Positions 47,201 to 55,203 of a DNA stretch of 63,282 nucleotides are shown here, one piece after another. The notes beneath the pieces are model-generated. The model was given only the letters and a program-made list of their open reading frames with translations, was not told the origin of the DNA and did no database searches. The number at the start of each line of letters is the position of its first letter. The stretch's first letter is position 1. The stretch comes from GH45 sp046704385. Lineage in GTDB: Bacteria > Bacteroidota > Bacteroidia > Bacteroidales > SZUA-534. The position numbers and the translations under genes are program-made. The stretch lies in the NCBI GenBank assembly GCA_046704385.1, contig JBJKSB010000092.1, positions 1 to 63,282 of the forward strand. The letters are read 5' to 3'.

Positions 47201-50200
47201 TGTTCAACTTCACTTAATGCACAGGAAATAAAGCCATATACCAACCCCTCTATCTTATCTGAAAACATTGCTATGTATCCGGTTGATTGCTATGGAAATT
47301 CTACTGGCAGCCTGGTTGTTACAAGTATTGCCCGTGGTTATAATTTTCTAAATGCCCCATTTGATCTTGATTCTTTATTTTTTTATGATTCAAACAGAGT
47401 AAAAATAAGAGAACAAAAAGCTTCTGAACCAAGCTTTTCAAATTTATCTGCAGGTAGTTATAGCATTAAGGTTAAAGATATTAATGGTTGTAATTCAGCG
47501 GAAGGTGTCGGAAAAGTTGTGAGCCAACCCGATTCAGCCTTGCATTTTAATAAAATGATAATTAATGACAGTGTCGATTGTAAAGGTGATTTTGACGGCA
47601 GATTAGATTTTTTAGTTGGGGGCGGCACAAATCTCTATCATTCTGATGTTTTATACAAGGCCAATGTTGGGAGTAATAGTTTTACCCCGATTGACATTGA
47701 CGACATTAACCGGAATTATTTCGATAAACTGGGAGTTGGGAGATATTTTATTTATGCTGAAGATAAAAACCTTTGTGAAGCCTATTCTGATACTTTATAT
47801 ATCTCTGAACCTGAAAAACCCTTAAAAATTGATTACCTGGTTCTGAATCCAATAACCTGTAACGTTAGTGATAGCGGGGAACACAACGATGGGAGAGTGA
47901 AAATCACTGCCTCTGGCGGCTGGGACCTTAGCTATTATTATGACATAAAAAGATTTAAAGCTGATGCAGATGAATGGAATCATACTAAAGATGTATATAA
48001 TGGCCTCAATCATGACACATTAATAATCCAAGTTAAAGACTCTGGTGATTGCATTGTTTCAAATAAAATTGTAATTCCCCAGGCTGATGCCCTTCAGATT
48101 ATTGATTCCGTTTTACATCATGAAATCTGTGATGCTACCAATAATGGGGAAATCGAAATTTCAGCATCAAAAAGCCATCCCAATTATTCAATTATTTTAT
48201 ACGACGGTATTACGCCTATTGATAGTTTTCAAAATATTACTGAAAATTCCGGGGTAACCTTCCCAAACCGTTATCCTTCTGATAATTATTATATAAAAAT
48301 CAGGGATTCAAAAGGTTGCTCCCAAAAAACAAACTACATCCCCATTTTACCCTATAAAAATCCTGAACTTTTTCTTAATAATATTATTATGGATTCCGTC
48401 AGGTGTTACGGTGACAATTCCGGAAAATTAACATTACAAAAAATGTCCCCAGGGCAAAACATCGGTGGCCAAACCTTTCCCTATGACAGTATTTTTATAA
48501 AAGGTCAAATAGCTGAAAACTACATTAATAGGAAATATGAGGTTGCCGATACCGTAAATATCCTATTCGATAATTTATTTCGAGATACTTACGACATCTA
48601 TGTAAAAGATATTAATAACTGCTATTCTGATACCATTCGGCCTGAAGAAAAAGAGCCGTCTCTTCTTGAAATCATGCAAGACAGCCTCAAACATGTCAGC
48701 TGCTATGGCTTTGATGACGGAATTTTGGGATATCAAATTTCTGGCGGAAATGGCGGGTATTCGGTTCCGGTATTATACCAGACTTTAGATACTCTTAATA
48801 ATATTCCTGTTGATGAATTATTTGCCAATTTACCAAAGGGAAATTATTCTTTTCGTGTAAACGATTATAAAAATTGTCCGGCCGAATCTGATTTATTATT
48901 TGTTGATGGCCCCGATTACCCGATTACCCTGAATATTGATACAACTCTGGTGGACTGTGACAGCAGTGATTTGTCCGGAGAAATGAATAATGGCCGTATT
49001 ATTATTACCAATATTCACGGTGGATATGATCCGGGTAACGGGTACCTTTTCCCGTACCGGTTTGCGCTCAAAGAATCAGGTGATGCCGTTTTTTCAGATT
49101 ACCAATACGATTCATTATTTATCGGCGAACCTGTTGGCCATTACACCATCCGGGTACGTGATACCCTCTGTGCAGATTATTATGCTTTTACAACAGAAAT
49201 TACTTCGCAACCCAAACTTACCATTCATGGTACTCCTTTCGATGAGGTTTGCCAGGATATGAACAATGGTAAAATTATTTTTGCTTCAAAAGGCGGATAC
49301 GGAAATCACCGCTATCATTTGTTTAGGGATACCATGGCTATTGACAGTCTTGCTCCACTATTACCAGAAGTTAACTACCATTTTTCGGATTTAATTCCAA
49401 ATGATTACTACACCATTCTGGTTACGGATAGCCTGGGTTGCACCCGAAAAACACCAGCCGGCTCCTTGCCAATTTTTGCTTATACAAATCCTAAAATTTT
49501 GTCTGACAGCGTAAAGTTCGATTCGGCACATTGTTATGGTGAAGCCAATGGTACAGTTGAGATCAGGGGAATAAAGGGTTGGCATTATAACAATTATATT
49601 CCGTTTACCAAAATACATGTTTTTAATGACTCTGATAAGGAAGTTTATACGGATCCATTCGATGGCCTTTTTCGCCGCAACGATTTTGCCTTTGGAGAAT
49701 ACTACTTCATTCTTGAAGATGACAGCACCTGTACTTCAAATAAATATAAAGTCCGGATTGACCAGCCTGATTCCTTATTAATTCATTTGCTCGATCTGCA
49801 AAATGTGATTGGTAAAGGAGAAGCCAGCGGAACAATTACCATTGGGATTTCCGGAGGCAACTCAGGTTTCCAGACGATTACTGCCTTCCATGATAATTCC
49901 AGCATATTTCAAACCACTCAAATAACAAAAAATTGGCCCCGTTACGAATGGAAAGGTTTTGTGGCTGATACATTTTCGATAAAAGTTAACGATTATCATA
50001 ATTGTTCAAATAAGATAAATAATGTTGTCATTAGGGAGCCCGATTCCTTATTGTCGTTCAAAGTAATTTCAAAAAACGATGCACTATGTAAAGCCAGTGT
50101 GGGAAATTTTACGATTAAAGGCCTTGGAGGATGGGGAGGTTATAAATTTATAGGAGCCACCCGAAACAGCTTTCATGAGTCGATCCATTTTAACGATTTA

Positions 50201-53200
50201 TACGCCGGCAACTATGAGGTAACAGTTAAAGACTCAATGGGTGCCACGTTTACTAACCGGGTGGTTATTAATGAGCCTAAGGATTCTTTACTGGTATATT
50301 TGTCAGATATAAAACATCCTACCTGTGGTGATAACGGAGTTATAGTTTATCAAATACAGGGAGGAACACCCCATTACCGGTTAACTTATGTTCCTGGTGA
50401 CACCTTTAATATCTGGTCACCCTATCAATTTATTGCCCCTGACCTTGCTGATGGAAACTACCTGGCAACAGTATTTGATTCAAACCTATGCCGGTTCGAT
50501 ATTGAATCGACTCTTTCAGGCATTCAACGATTACAAATATTGGATTTAACTATTGAAAGATTTGCTACTACAGACACATCACCCGGCAACGGTTCCATTA
50601 GAGCCATCGTAAGTGGTGGAATTAATAACCACTTTCAGTTGTGTTCTGCCCACGATACAATTCTTTCAGCTACCGGGGACACAAACATTTTTACCGGGTT
50701 ATTACCAGGTTTGTATGATTTTAAAGCAATTTCTGAATCCGGATGTGAACAATCAAAAGCTATTTACCTTCCTCATTTTTACGATTATCCTATGGATGTG
50801 CTTGAAACCAGAAATGAGTCTGGTTTTAATCTTTCCGACGGATCGGCTTCATTTTTGGTGCCGTTTTCCAATCCTGAATCCATAATATTAAAACGTGATT
50901 CTGATCATGAATTCACTTACAATATTGGTTCTGTGAATACCACATATAGCCCCGCAGACAGCATTTTAAAAGTTGAAATGCTGGCTCCCGGTTCTTATAT
51001 AGCCATTGTTACCAACAGCAATCAAAGAGTGGCATTTGCAGAATTTAAGATTAAACCCTACGAGTTATTCCAAATTACCAAAGAAAAGGTTGCTGATGTG
51101 ATCAGGCATAATGATGCCAATGGTTCTATCCATGTAGATTGCAAAGGCGGAGCCGGTGAGAATATTTATAATTGGATATGCAACTCCGATCCGGGACGAG
51201 GCCTGAATCCCGAAAACAGTCCTGACGGAACACATCTTAATAATATTCCGGCGGGAACTTATAGTCTGACTATTACCGACCAAAACGGGTATTCACTGAA
51301 TGGCAAATATATTTTGGAAAATCCTCCCCAACTGGAAATGGCTTATCAAAAGCTTAATGTCCACTGTAAAGATTCGGCTGATGGATTTGTTGGCTTAAAG
51401 ACAAAAGGGGGTTGGGGCAGCTATCAGTATAAAGTTGATACCGCTAATAATTTTGCCAACTCGCCACAAATATTCGATCTGGTATCGCGTCCTTACTGGT
51501 TTTATGTGGTGGATAAACGTGGTGCAAGGGACTCAATTTTTGTTAATATTAGTGAACCTGATTATCTGCGAAGCCTTGTCAGTTACGTCGATAGCGTAGA
51601 TTGTTATAATGGTAACAATGGTTTAATTCGGTTTAAAGTAAATGGGGGTACTCTGCCTTATCGTTTTAAACAATTACACAACAGCTATTGGACTAAAGAT
51701 ACCATTGATGATAAGCTTTCAGAAGGATTTTACACCTATCAGTTTACCGATAGCAATAGCTGCTCAGGTATAGACACCTTATTGGTTTATATGCCTCAAC
51801 CTGATACCCTGCTCTTGTCTGATATAGATATAAAACATACCACATGTGGTCTGGATAATGGCCGCATCTCTGTAAATCCTGTAGGAGGAACAAAACCTTA
51901 TTCCTATCAATGGTCCGACAACAAAGGGAGAGTAATCGGAAACCAAAATTCGGTGGATAGTTTGCACCAATCAGGCCAGTATTATCTTTCTGTTTTCGAT
52001 TATCATGGTTGTGTGACCAAATTTGACCAACAGATAAACAGCAGCTCGTTGCCTCATATTGACTCCCTGAAAGTTACCCCGGTACTTTGTTTTGGCGATT
52101 CCACAGGTTCAGCCAGGGTTTTGTCGTTAACCGAAGGGATTCCTTATGCCCCGTATTCCATCCAATGGTCCGATGGCGATATCGGGAATGAAACCCATCG
52201 GTTTAATGAAGGTGATCATTGGGTATCCATTATCGATACCAATAATTGTCTATCCAAAAGCTGGTTTAATATAACACAACCCGACAAGCTGGAAACTCTG
52301 GTTATCGATTCTGCTCACGTCAGCTGTTTTGGATATAACAATGGGTTTATCCGGTTAAAAACCATAGGCGGTACGGGCCAGCATAAAATCCTGTGGAACA
52401 CAGGCGACACCCTTAATTTTATCGATTCATTATTCCAGGGTAATTATACCCTTTTACTTTTAGATTCAAATAATTGCACCTATACAAAAACGTATACCAT
52501 TAACCAACCCCCCTCATTAAATAGCCTGGTAACCACGATTGGACAACCACTTTGTAAGGGAGGTACTGACGGTAAAATCAATTTTGATATTACCGGAGGT
52601 ACCCCCCCTTACCGGGTTAAAAAGCTAACTGAAAATCTTTGGCGGGAAACCACAACAATTTCAGGTTTGGGCGAAGGTGTTTACAATTATCATTTTACAG
52701 ATGCCAATAATTGTATAAGTCCCGATACGTTAACCATACCCATAATCGCTCCCGATTCATTGTTATTCGAAAATATAGATATCACTAATACTACCTGTAA
52801 TACCGATAATGGAAAAATAAAAGTAAGCATGAAAGGGGGAGTTGAACCTTATTCCTATAAATGGACTGACATTAAGGGTCATTTGCTGGACACGACCAAC
52901 CATGTTGAAAATTTAAAGCAATTAGCTCAGTATAAAATTGAAGTTGCAGATGCTCATAATTGCATAAACTATGAAGTAAAACAAATTCAAAGTTCTACTC
53001 TGCCCCGGGTGTCTGACATTAAAACCTGGCCAGTATTATGCTGGGGAGATACCACGGGTCGGGCCAGGGTGGTTAAAGTAGATACGGCGTTTCCTTCAGC
53101 TCCGGTGAGTTTTACCTGGTCAAATAACGAAAGTGGAGTTGAATCGGATCGGTTTTTCGAAGGAGAGCATTATGTCATTATCACAGATACAAACGGATGT

Positions 53201-53530
53201 TCTTCCAAAAGGTTTTTTTCAATAACCTCTCCCAAACCTTTATTGGGTCATTTAATGGATTATGCTGAACCCTCCTGTTTTGGTTATGAGGATGGTTGCC
53301 AGGAAATTTATCCGAAAGGAGGAGTTGGCTGCTATAGCATAAAATGGTCGAATAATGATACACACTTAAAAGCAGATAGCCTGATTGCCGGTTCTTACGA
53401 TTATGTGCTCAGGGATTCAAATGGCTGCGAATTTGATGAAACGGCGGAACTTGCCCAACCCGGTTTATTGCAATCCAAAGTAACTGCCATCGATAGTATA
53501 TTTGCGCCGGCGACCGGACCGGCCAGATAA
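44288..53530 (+). CDS. Giant SprB-repeat surface adhesin, N-terminal part (frameshifted)
   Basis: The 3080-residue frame has a signal peptide (residues 10-28, YLFFTLLLISAGLKGLA) and an N-terminal unique region to about residue 375. About 31 SprB-type units follow, each beginning with a Cys-containing motif like VDCYGNSTG, EICDATNNGEI or ITC and a GGW/GGxxxY strand. Units fall in groups of four; the last three groups repeat every 951 nt. The frame ends at 53530 in FAPATGPAR and then continues in the next frame at 53503-55203 as further SprB units plus a T9SS sorting domain. The intact protein would be about 3638 residues. Family role: SprB is the mobile gliding adhesin of Flavobacterium. The first two-thirds of the gene is AT-richer than the 1487-residue gene before it. 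Confidence 0.9.
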   Translation: MNKKARHRIRKYLFFTLLLISAGLKGLAYNTYYYVGMENQVGYRCMITITFSDGSSTSWTIKKTTSNDTCYNFLKTDYAVYNSYTTNKPNVSISSIALSEERYDSNNEEYYWVKLISKIYKSTQYTYILAPPSTNGRGNVVVYVDAPVSIINVTKYMYLNVQLTELCVDDLFNGIINSTAFFNVHGFNRSFKIYSKDGAWVNFPYSFSTNDINNTKPALNQQVRLKVITERLIPGSSSYSEQIENEYLGPIIWESFSDCQVKAPPVCTNEKPVLEFYLPKNDGYIFTINMFGDSGSGCNVNSSTISGDYDTGKGCYILESGTTPVMSENNNSTLNLDPGTTYDISVEHAGCSDVNETLPKATPCAYNTQVTIPDLYPLPIFITQPTPVNCYGSSTGNITVSLTADSYNRSLTYTTYIDNSTNNVNHINYGAWYKGNLPAKNGYVVKMVDNRGCYYTNTVDIEAPSQALSATASVSNQVSCHINNDGTHNDGEIQISASGGWGGYTYSSTLSGTYGSNNVFSGYTVGSYNTYVRDAGGCVYTVPAVTVSSKRNELGITASKIRDEVCDGNGNGEIGYTITSGSGTVSLGADTLDNSNSKFYNVPPGTYKVKLTNVGCSAESGSVTINAASNISATTSTTNVSCQDSDYGPHDDGAITIEASGGWRGFSYRRTVVNTTDNWGNWQTSNTISGLSAGSYVIQVKDQNGCDDFKEQVSVVANPVLSITPIIKENAHCKGDANGIVTANTTGGNSNYTSLRLFNGATDQNIPFINNVFSGIRAGTYKIYVQDGNGCNNYSSEFSVSEPATALDFSTSITHLITCASGQGISTDGEISLSEVENSGWGNYEYSIKKENNIQENWRTDKVFNNLPEGTHTFFIKDGGGCIVSKTQSISGPQKLSIIVYPTHEICAGTNNGQFKLNSIGGKGSRNFSLTHANNTFDLSKVSKIEQAGADTVFKNLAPSNGYIITVSDNNCSTSLNAQEIKPYTNPSILSENIAMYPVDCYGNSTGSLVVTSIARGYNFLNAPFDLDSLFFYDSNRVKIREQKASEPSFSNLSAGSYSIKVKDINGCNSAEGVGKVVSQPDSALHFNKMIINDSVDCKGDFDGRLDFLVGGGTNLYHSDVLYKANVGSNSFTPIDIDDINRNYFDKLGVGRYFIYAEDKNLCEAYSDTLYISEPEKPLKIDYLVLNPITCNVSDSGEHNDGRVKITASGGWDLSYYYDIKRFKADADEWNHTKDVYNGLNHDTLIIQVKDSGDCIVSNKIVIPQADALQIIDSVLHHEICDATNNGEIEISASKSHPNYSIILYDGITPIDSFQNITENSGVTFPNRYPSDNYYIKIRDSKGCSQKTNYIPILPYKNPELFLNNIIMDSVRCYGDNSGKLTLQKMSPGQNIGGQTFPYDSIFIKGQIAENYINRKYEVADTVNILFDNLFRDTYDIYVKDINNCYSDTIRPEEKEPSLLEIMQDSLKHVSCYGFDDGILGYQISGGNGGYSVPVLYQTLDTLNNIPVDELFANLPKGNYSFRVNDYKNCPAESDLLFVDGPDYPITLNIDTTLVDCDSSDLSGEMNNGRIIITNIHGGYDPGNGYLFPYRFALKESGDAVFSDYQYDSLFIGEPVGHYTIRVRDTLCADYYAFTTEITSQPKLTIHGTPFDEVCQDMNNGKIIFASKGGYGNHRYHLFRDTMAIDSLAPLLPEVNYHFSDLIPNDYYTILVTDSLGCTRKTPAGSLPIFAYTNPKILSDSVKFDSAHCYGEANGTVEIRGIKGWHYNNYIPFTKIHVFNDSDKEVYTDPFDGLFRRNDFAFGEYYFILEDDSTCTSNKYKVRIDQPDSLLIHLLDLQNVIGKGEASGTITIGISGGNSGFQTITAFHDNSSIFQTTQITKNWPRYEWKGFVADTFSIKVNDYHNCSNKINNVVIREPDSLLSFKVISKNDALCKASVGNFTIKGLGGWGGYKFIGATRNSFHESIHFNDLYAGNYEVTVKDSMGATFTNRVVINEPKDSLLVYLSDIKHPTCGDNGVIVYQIQGGTPHYRLTYVPGDTFNIWSPYQFIAPDLADGNYLATVFDSNLCRFDIESTLSGIQRLQILDLTIERFATTDTSPGNGSIRAIVSGGINNHFQLCSAHDTILSATGDTNIFTGLLPGLYDFKAISESGCEQSKAIYLPHFYDYPMDVLETRNESGFNLSDGSASFLVPFSNPESIILKRDSDHEFTYNIGSVNTTYSPADSILKVEMLAPGSYIAIVTNSNQRVAFAEFKIKPYELFQITKEKVADVIRHNDANGSIHVDCKGGAGENIYNWICNSDPGRGLNPENSPDGTHLNNIPAGTYSLTITDQNGYSLNGKYILENPPQLEMAYQKLNVHCKDSADGFVGLKTKGGWGSYQYKVDTANNFANSPQIFDLVSRPYWFYVVDKRGARDSIFVNISEPDYLRSLVSYVDSVDCYNGNNGLIRFKVNGGTLPYRFKQLHNSYWTKDTIDDKLSEGFYTYQFTDSNSCSGIDTLLVYMPQPDTLLLSDIDIKHTTCGLDNGRISVNPVGGTKPYSYQWSDNKGRVIGNQNSVDSLHQSGQYYLSVFDYHGCVTKFDQQINSSSLPHIDSLKVTPVLCFGDSTGSARVLSLTEGIPYAPYSIQWSDGDIGNETHRFNEGDHWVSIIDTNNCLSKSWFNITQPDKLETLVIDSAHVSCFGYNNGFIRLKTIGGTGQHKILWNTGDTLNFIDSLFQGNYTLLLLDSNNCTYTKTYTINQPPSLNSLVTTIGQPLCKGGTDGKINFDITGGTPPYRVKKLTENLWRETTTISGLGEGVYNYHFTDANNCISPDTLTIPIIAPDSLLFENIDITNTTCNTDNGKIKVSMKGGVEPYSYKWTDIKGHLLDTTNHVENLKQLAQYKIEVADAHNCINYEVKQIQSSTLPRVSDIKTWPVLCWGDTTGRARVVKVDTAFPSAPVSFTWSNNESGVESDRFFEGEHYVIITDTNGCSSKRFFSITSPKPLLGHLMDYAEPSCFGYEDGCQEIYPKGGVGCYSIKWSNNDTHLKADSLIAGSYDYVLRDSNGCEFDETAELAQPGLLQSKVTAIDSIFAPATGPAR

Positions 53531-54228
53531 CTTTTTATGTGAGCGGTGGTACTCAACCCTACCTTTACAAGCAACTGGATTCTGCCATCTGGATCGAAGA
53601 TACTAAGGTTTACCAAATGCCCGAAGGCCTTTATACCTTTGAGTTTACAGACAATCATAACTGTCCGGGTAACGATACTCTGTTGGTATATATGGATGCC
53701 CCCGATTCCCTGAAATTTGATACGCTGATTGTCAACCATACTACTTGTGCTACGGATAACGGATCGATTTATTTCACTATGAAAGGGGGCACTCCGCCTT
53801 ACGATTATTTATGGACCAATATTTACCATGAATTTTTAAGCGATGATAACTTTATGGACTGTTTAAAGCAGGAAGCCCAATACCTGCTTACCGTAACCGA
53901 TAAAAATAATTGTCGTTTTAATTTCGACCAGCAGATTTATCGTTCAACCGTACCTACCATCGAAGGCATTCGCACCACCGATGTGCCTTGCTATAACGAT
54001 TCTACAGGCAAGGGAGAAATTGACAGTGTTATCCCAGGCGTTCCGTACTCGCCCTATGAAATCTATTGGTCGAATGGTGATACGGGTTGGGGCAGTGACC
54101 GGTTTTTTGCAGGAAACCATTTTGCCACTGTCCTGGATTCCAATGGTTGCAGTAGTGTCCGCTATTTTGAGATAAAACAGCCGGAAAAGCTTGAGTTTTC
54201 GCTTGCCGATTCTGCCAATGCTATTTGC
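51596..54228 (+). repeat. Three tandem 951-nt, four-unit SprB cassettes
   Basis: Cysteine codons of matching units are spaced exactly 951 nt: first units 51602 and 52553, second units 51845 and 52796, fourth units 52325 and 53276. In the third cassette the distances to the second are 950 nt (53503, 53746, 54226). Each cassette is 317 residues: VxC…GGTxPYR, TTC…DNG, VLC…GDSTG, VSCFGYxNG. This is a recent higher-order duplication. Confidence 0.85.
53499..53530 (+). other. Frameshift site in the SprB-like gene
   Basis: At ATA TTT GCG (53498-53506) the frame runs to a stop at 53528-53530. One extra T in the TTT run (or a -1 slip) restores IFCAGDRTGQITFYVSGG, which matches the unit at the same place in the two earlier cassettes. 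Cassette spacing is 950 nt across the site against 951 elsewhere. A GCCGG/CCGGC stem follows at once. Confidence 0.85.
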
Positions 54229-55203
54229 TATCATGCATATAATGGGTTTTTGAACATCGTTCCCAAAGGAGGGGTAGGAGGGTACAAGGCCTATTGGTCG
54301 AATGGGGATACCACTTTTTATGTCTCCGATTTGCCCCAGGGAATCTATGACGTTGTTGTAACCGATTCGAATGATTGCATTGCAGTTGGAAGCTATGAAA
54401 TTACGCAGCCGGACACAATCCTGATCAGTCTGGGAGTAGATCAGGAGATTTGTCCAGGCACCGAATACACGTTGGATGGCTTTGCTTATGATAACCACGA
54501 ATGGTCATTGAATAATGAGTTTTTCTCAGACGAACGCTTCGTCCACCTGAGCCAGGAAGGAACCTATAGTCTTATTGTTACCAATAAAAAGGGCTGTCAG
54601 GGATCAGCAGATTTTGTGCTTACCATTGGCAATAGCGCCCTAAAAGCCGACTTTTTAATGACCTCCCAAGCCAACCTAGGCGATACTCTGCATATTGTGG
54701 AACTGTCGAACCTGCCGCTTGATAGTTTGCAATGGGATTACGATGAAGAGAATTTTCTTGATTTTACGGCCTGGGATGACCCTTTTTATATTTTAAAACT
54801 AAAGAGTTACCAAACCGGGGTTTACAACATTGGGTTAACCGCTTATGCCGGCGGTTGTATGGCCACCCAAACCAAACAGGTGGAAATACTTGAAATGGAT
54901 GATAGCACGAATACTTTTAATTATGTGGGGTATAACCCGCTGATTAAGGAGATGAGCGTAGGACCGAACCCCACCGATGGGGAATTTCTGGCTAAAATAA
55001 CGCTGCGCGAAATTGCCAACATTCAATTAACGGTGTACAGTGTCGATTACGGTCAGGTAGTAGATACCCGAAGTGTCAGCGGCTTTGATTATTATGAGAT
55101 ACCCTACAACTTATCGGGCAGGCAAAGCGGCATGTATATTATTATGGTGACCGCAAGCAACGAACGGAAACAAACCAAATTAATCCTCAGGTCGGGAATA
55201 TGA
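53539..55203 (+). CDS. SprB-repeat adhesin, C-terminal part with T9SS sorting domain
   Basis: The 554-residue open frame (GTG at 53539; the frame itself is open from 53503) is the continuation of the adhesin after the 1-nt shift. It contains four SprB units (the first truncated by the frame), a PKD/Ig-like region (ICPGTEYTLDGFAYDNHEWSLN, then ADFLMTSQANLGDTLHIVELS) and a Por-type C-terminal domain: MSVGPNPTDGEF, IQLTVYSVDYGQVVD, GMYIIMVTASNERKQTKLILR. That domain is the family signal for T9SS export and outer-membrane attachment. As a separate protein it would have no signal peptide, so it makes sense only joined to the upstream part. The stop overlaps the next ATG by 4 nt. Confidence 0.88.
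   Translation: MSGGTQPYLYKQLDSAIWIEDTKVYQMPEGLYTFEFTDNHNCPGNDTLLVYMDAPDSLKFDTLIVNHTTCATDNGSIYFTMKGGTPPYDYLWTNIYHEFLSDDNFMDCLKQEAQYLLTVTDKNNCRFNFDQQIYRSTVPTIEGIRTTDVPCYNDSTGKGEIDSVIPGVPYSPYEIYWSNGDTGWGSDRFFAGNHFATVLDSNGCSSVRYFEIKQPEKLEFSLADSANAICYHAYNGFLNIVPKGGVGGYKAYWSNGDTTFYVSDLPQGIYDVVVTDSNDCIAVGSYEITQPDTILISLGVDQEICPGTEYTLDGFAYDNHEWSLNNEFFSDERFVHLSQEGTYSLIVTNKKGCQGSADFVLTIGNSALKADFLMTSQANLGDTLHIVELSNLPLDSLQWDYDEENFLDFTAWDDPFYILKLKSYQTGVYNIGLTAYAGGCMATQTKQVEILEMDDSTNTFNYVGYNPLIKEMSVGPNPTDGEFLAKITLREIANIQLTVYSVDYGQVVDTRSVSGFDYYEIPYNLSGRQSGMYIIMVTASNERKQTKLILRSGI

Noticed and set aside
53498..53530. Programmed -1 ribosomal frameshift in the adhesin gene
   Set aside because: No X-XXY-YYZ heptamer in the correct phase; ATA TTT GCG is a poor slip site, and the stem starts too near. 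A 1-nt deletion or sequence error is simpler.
46735..54228. CRISPR-like array from regular spacing in the adhesin
   Set aside because: The periodicity is in coding sequence, with units of about 300 nt and 951 nt and no short identical repeats with unique spacers.
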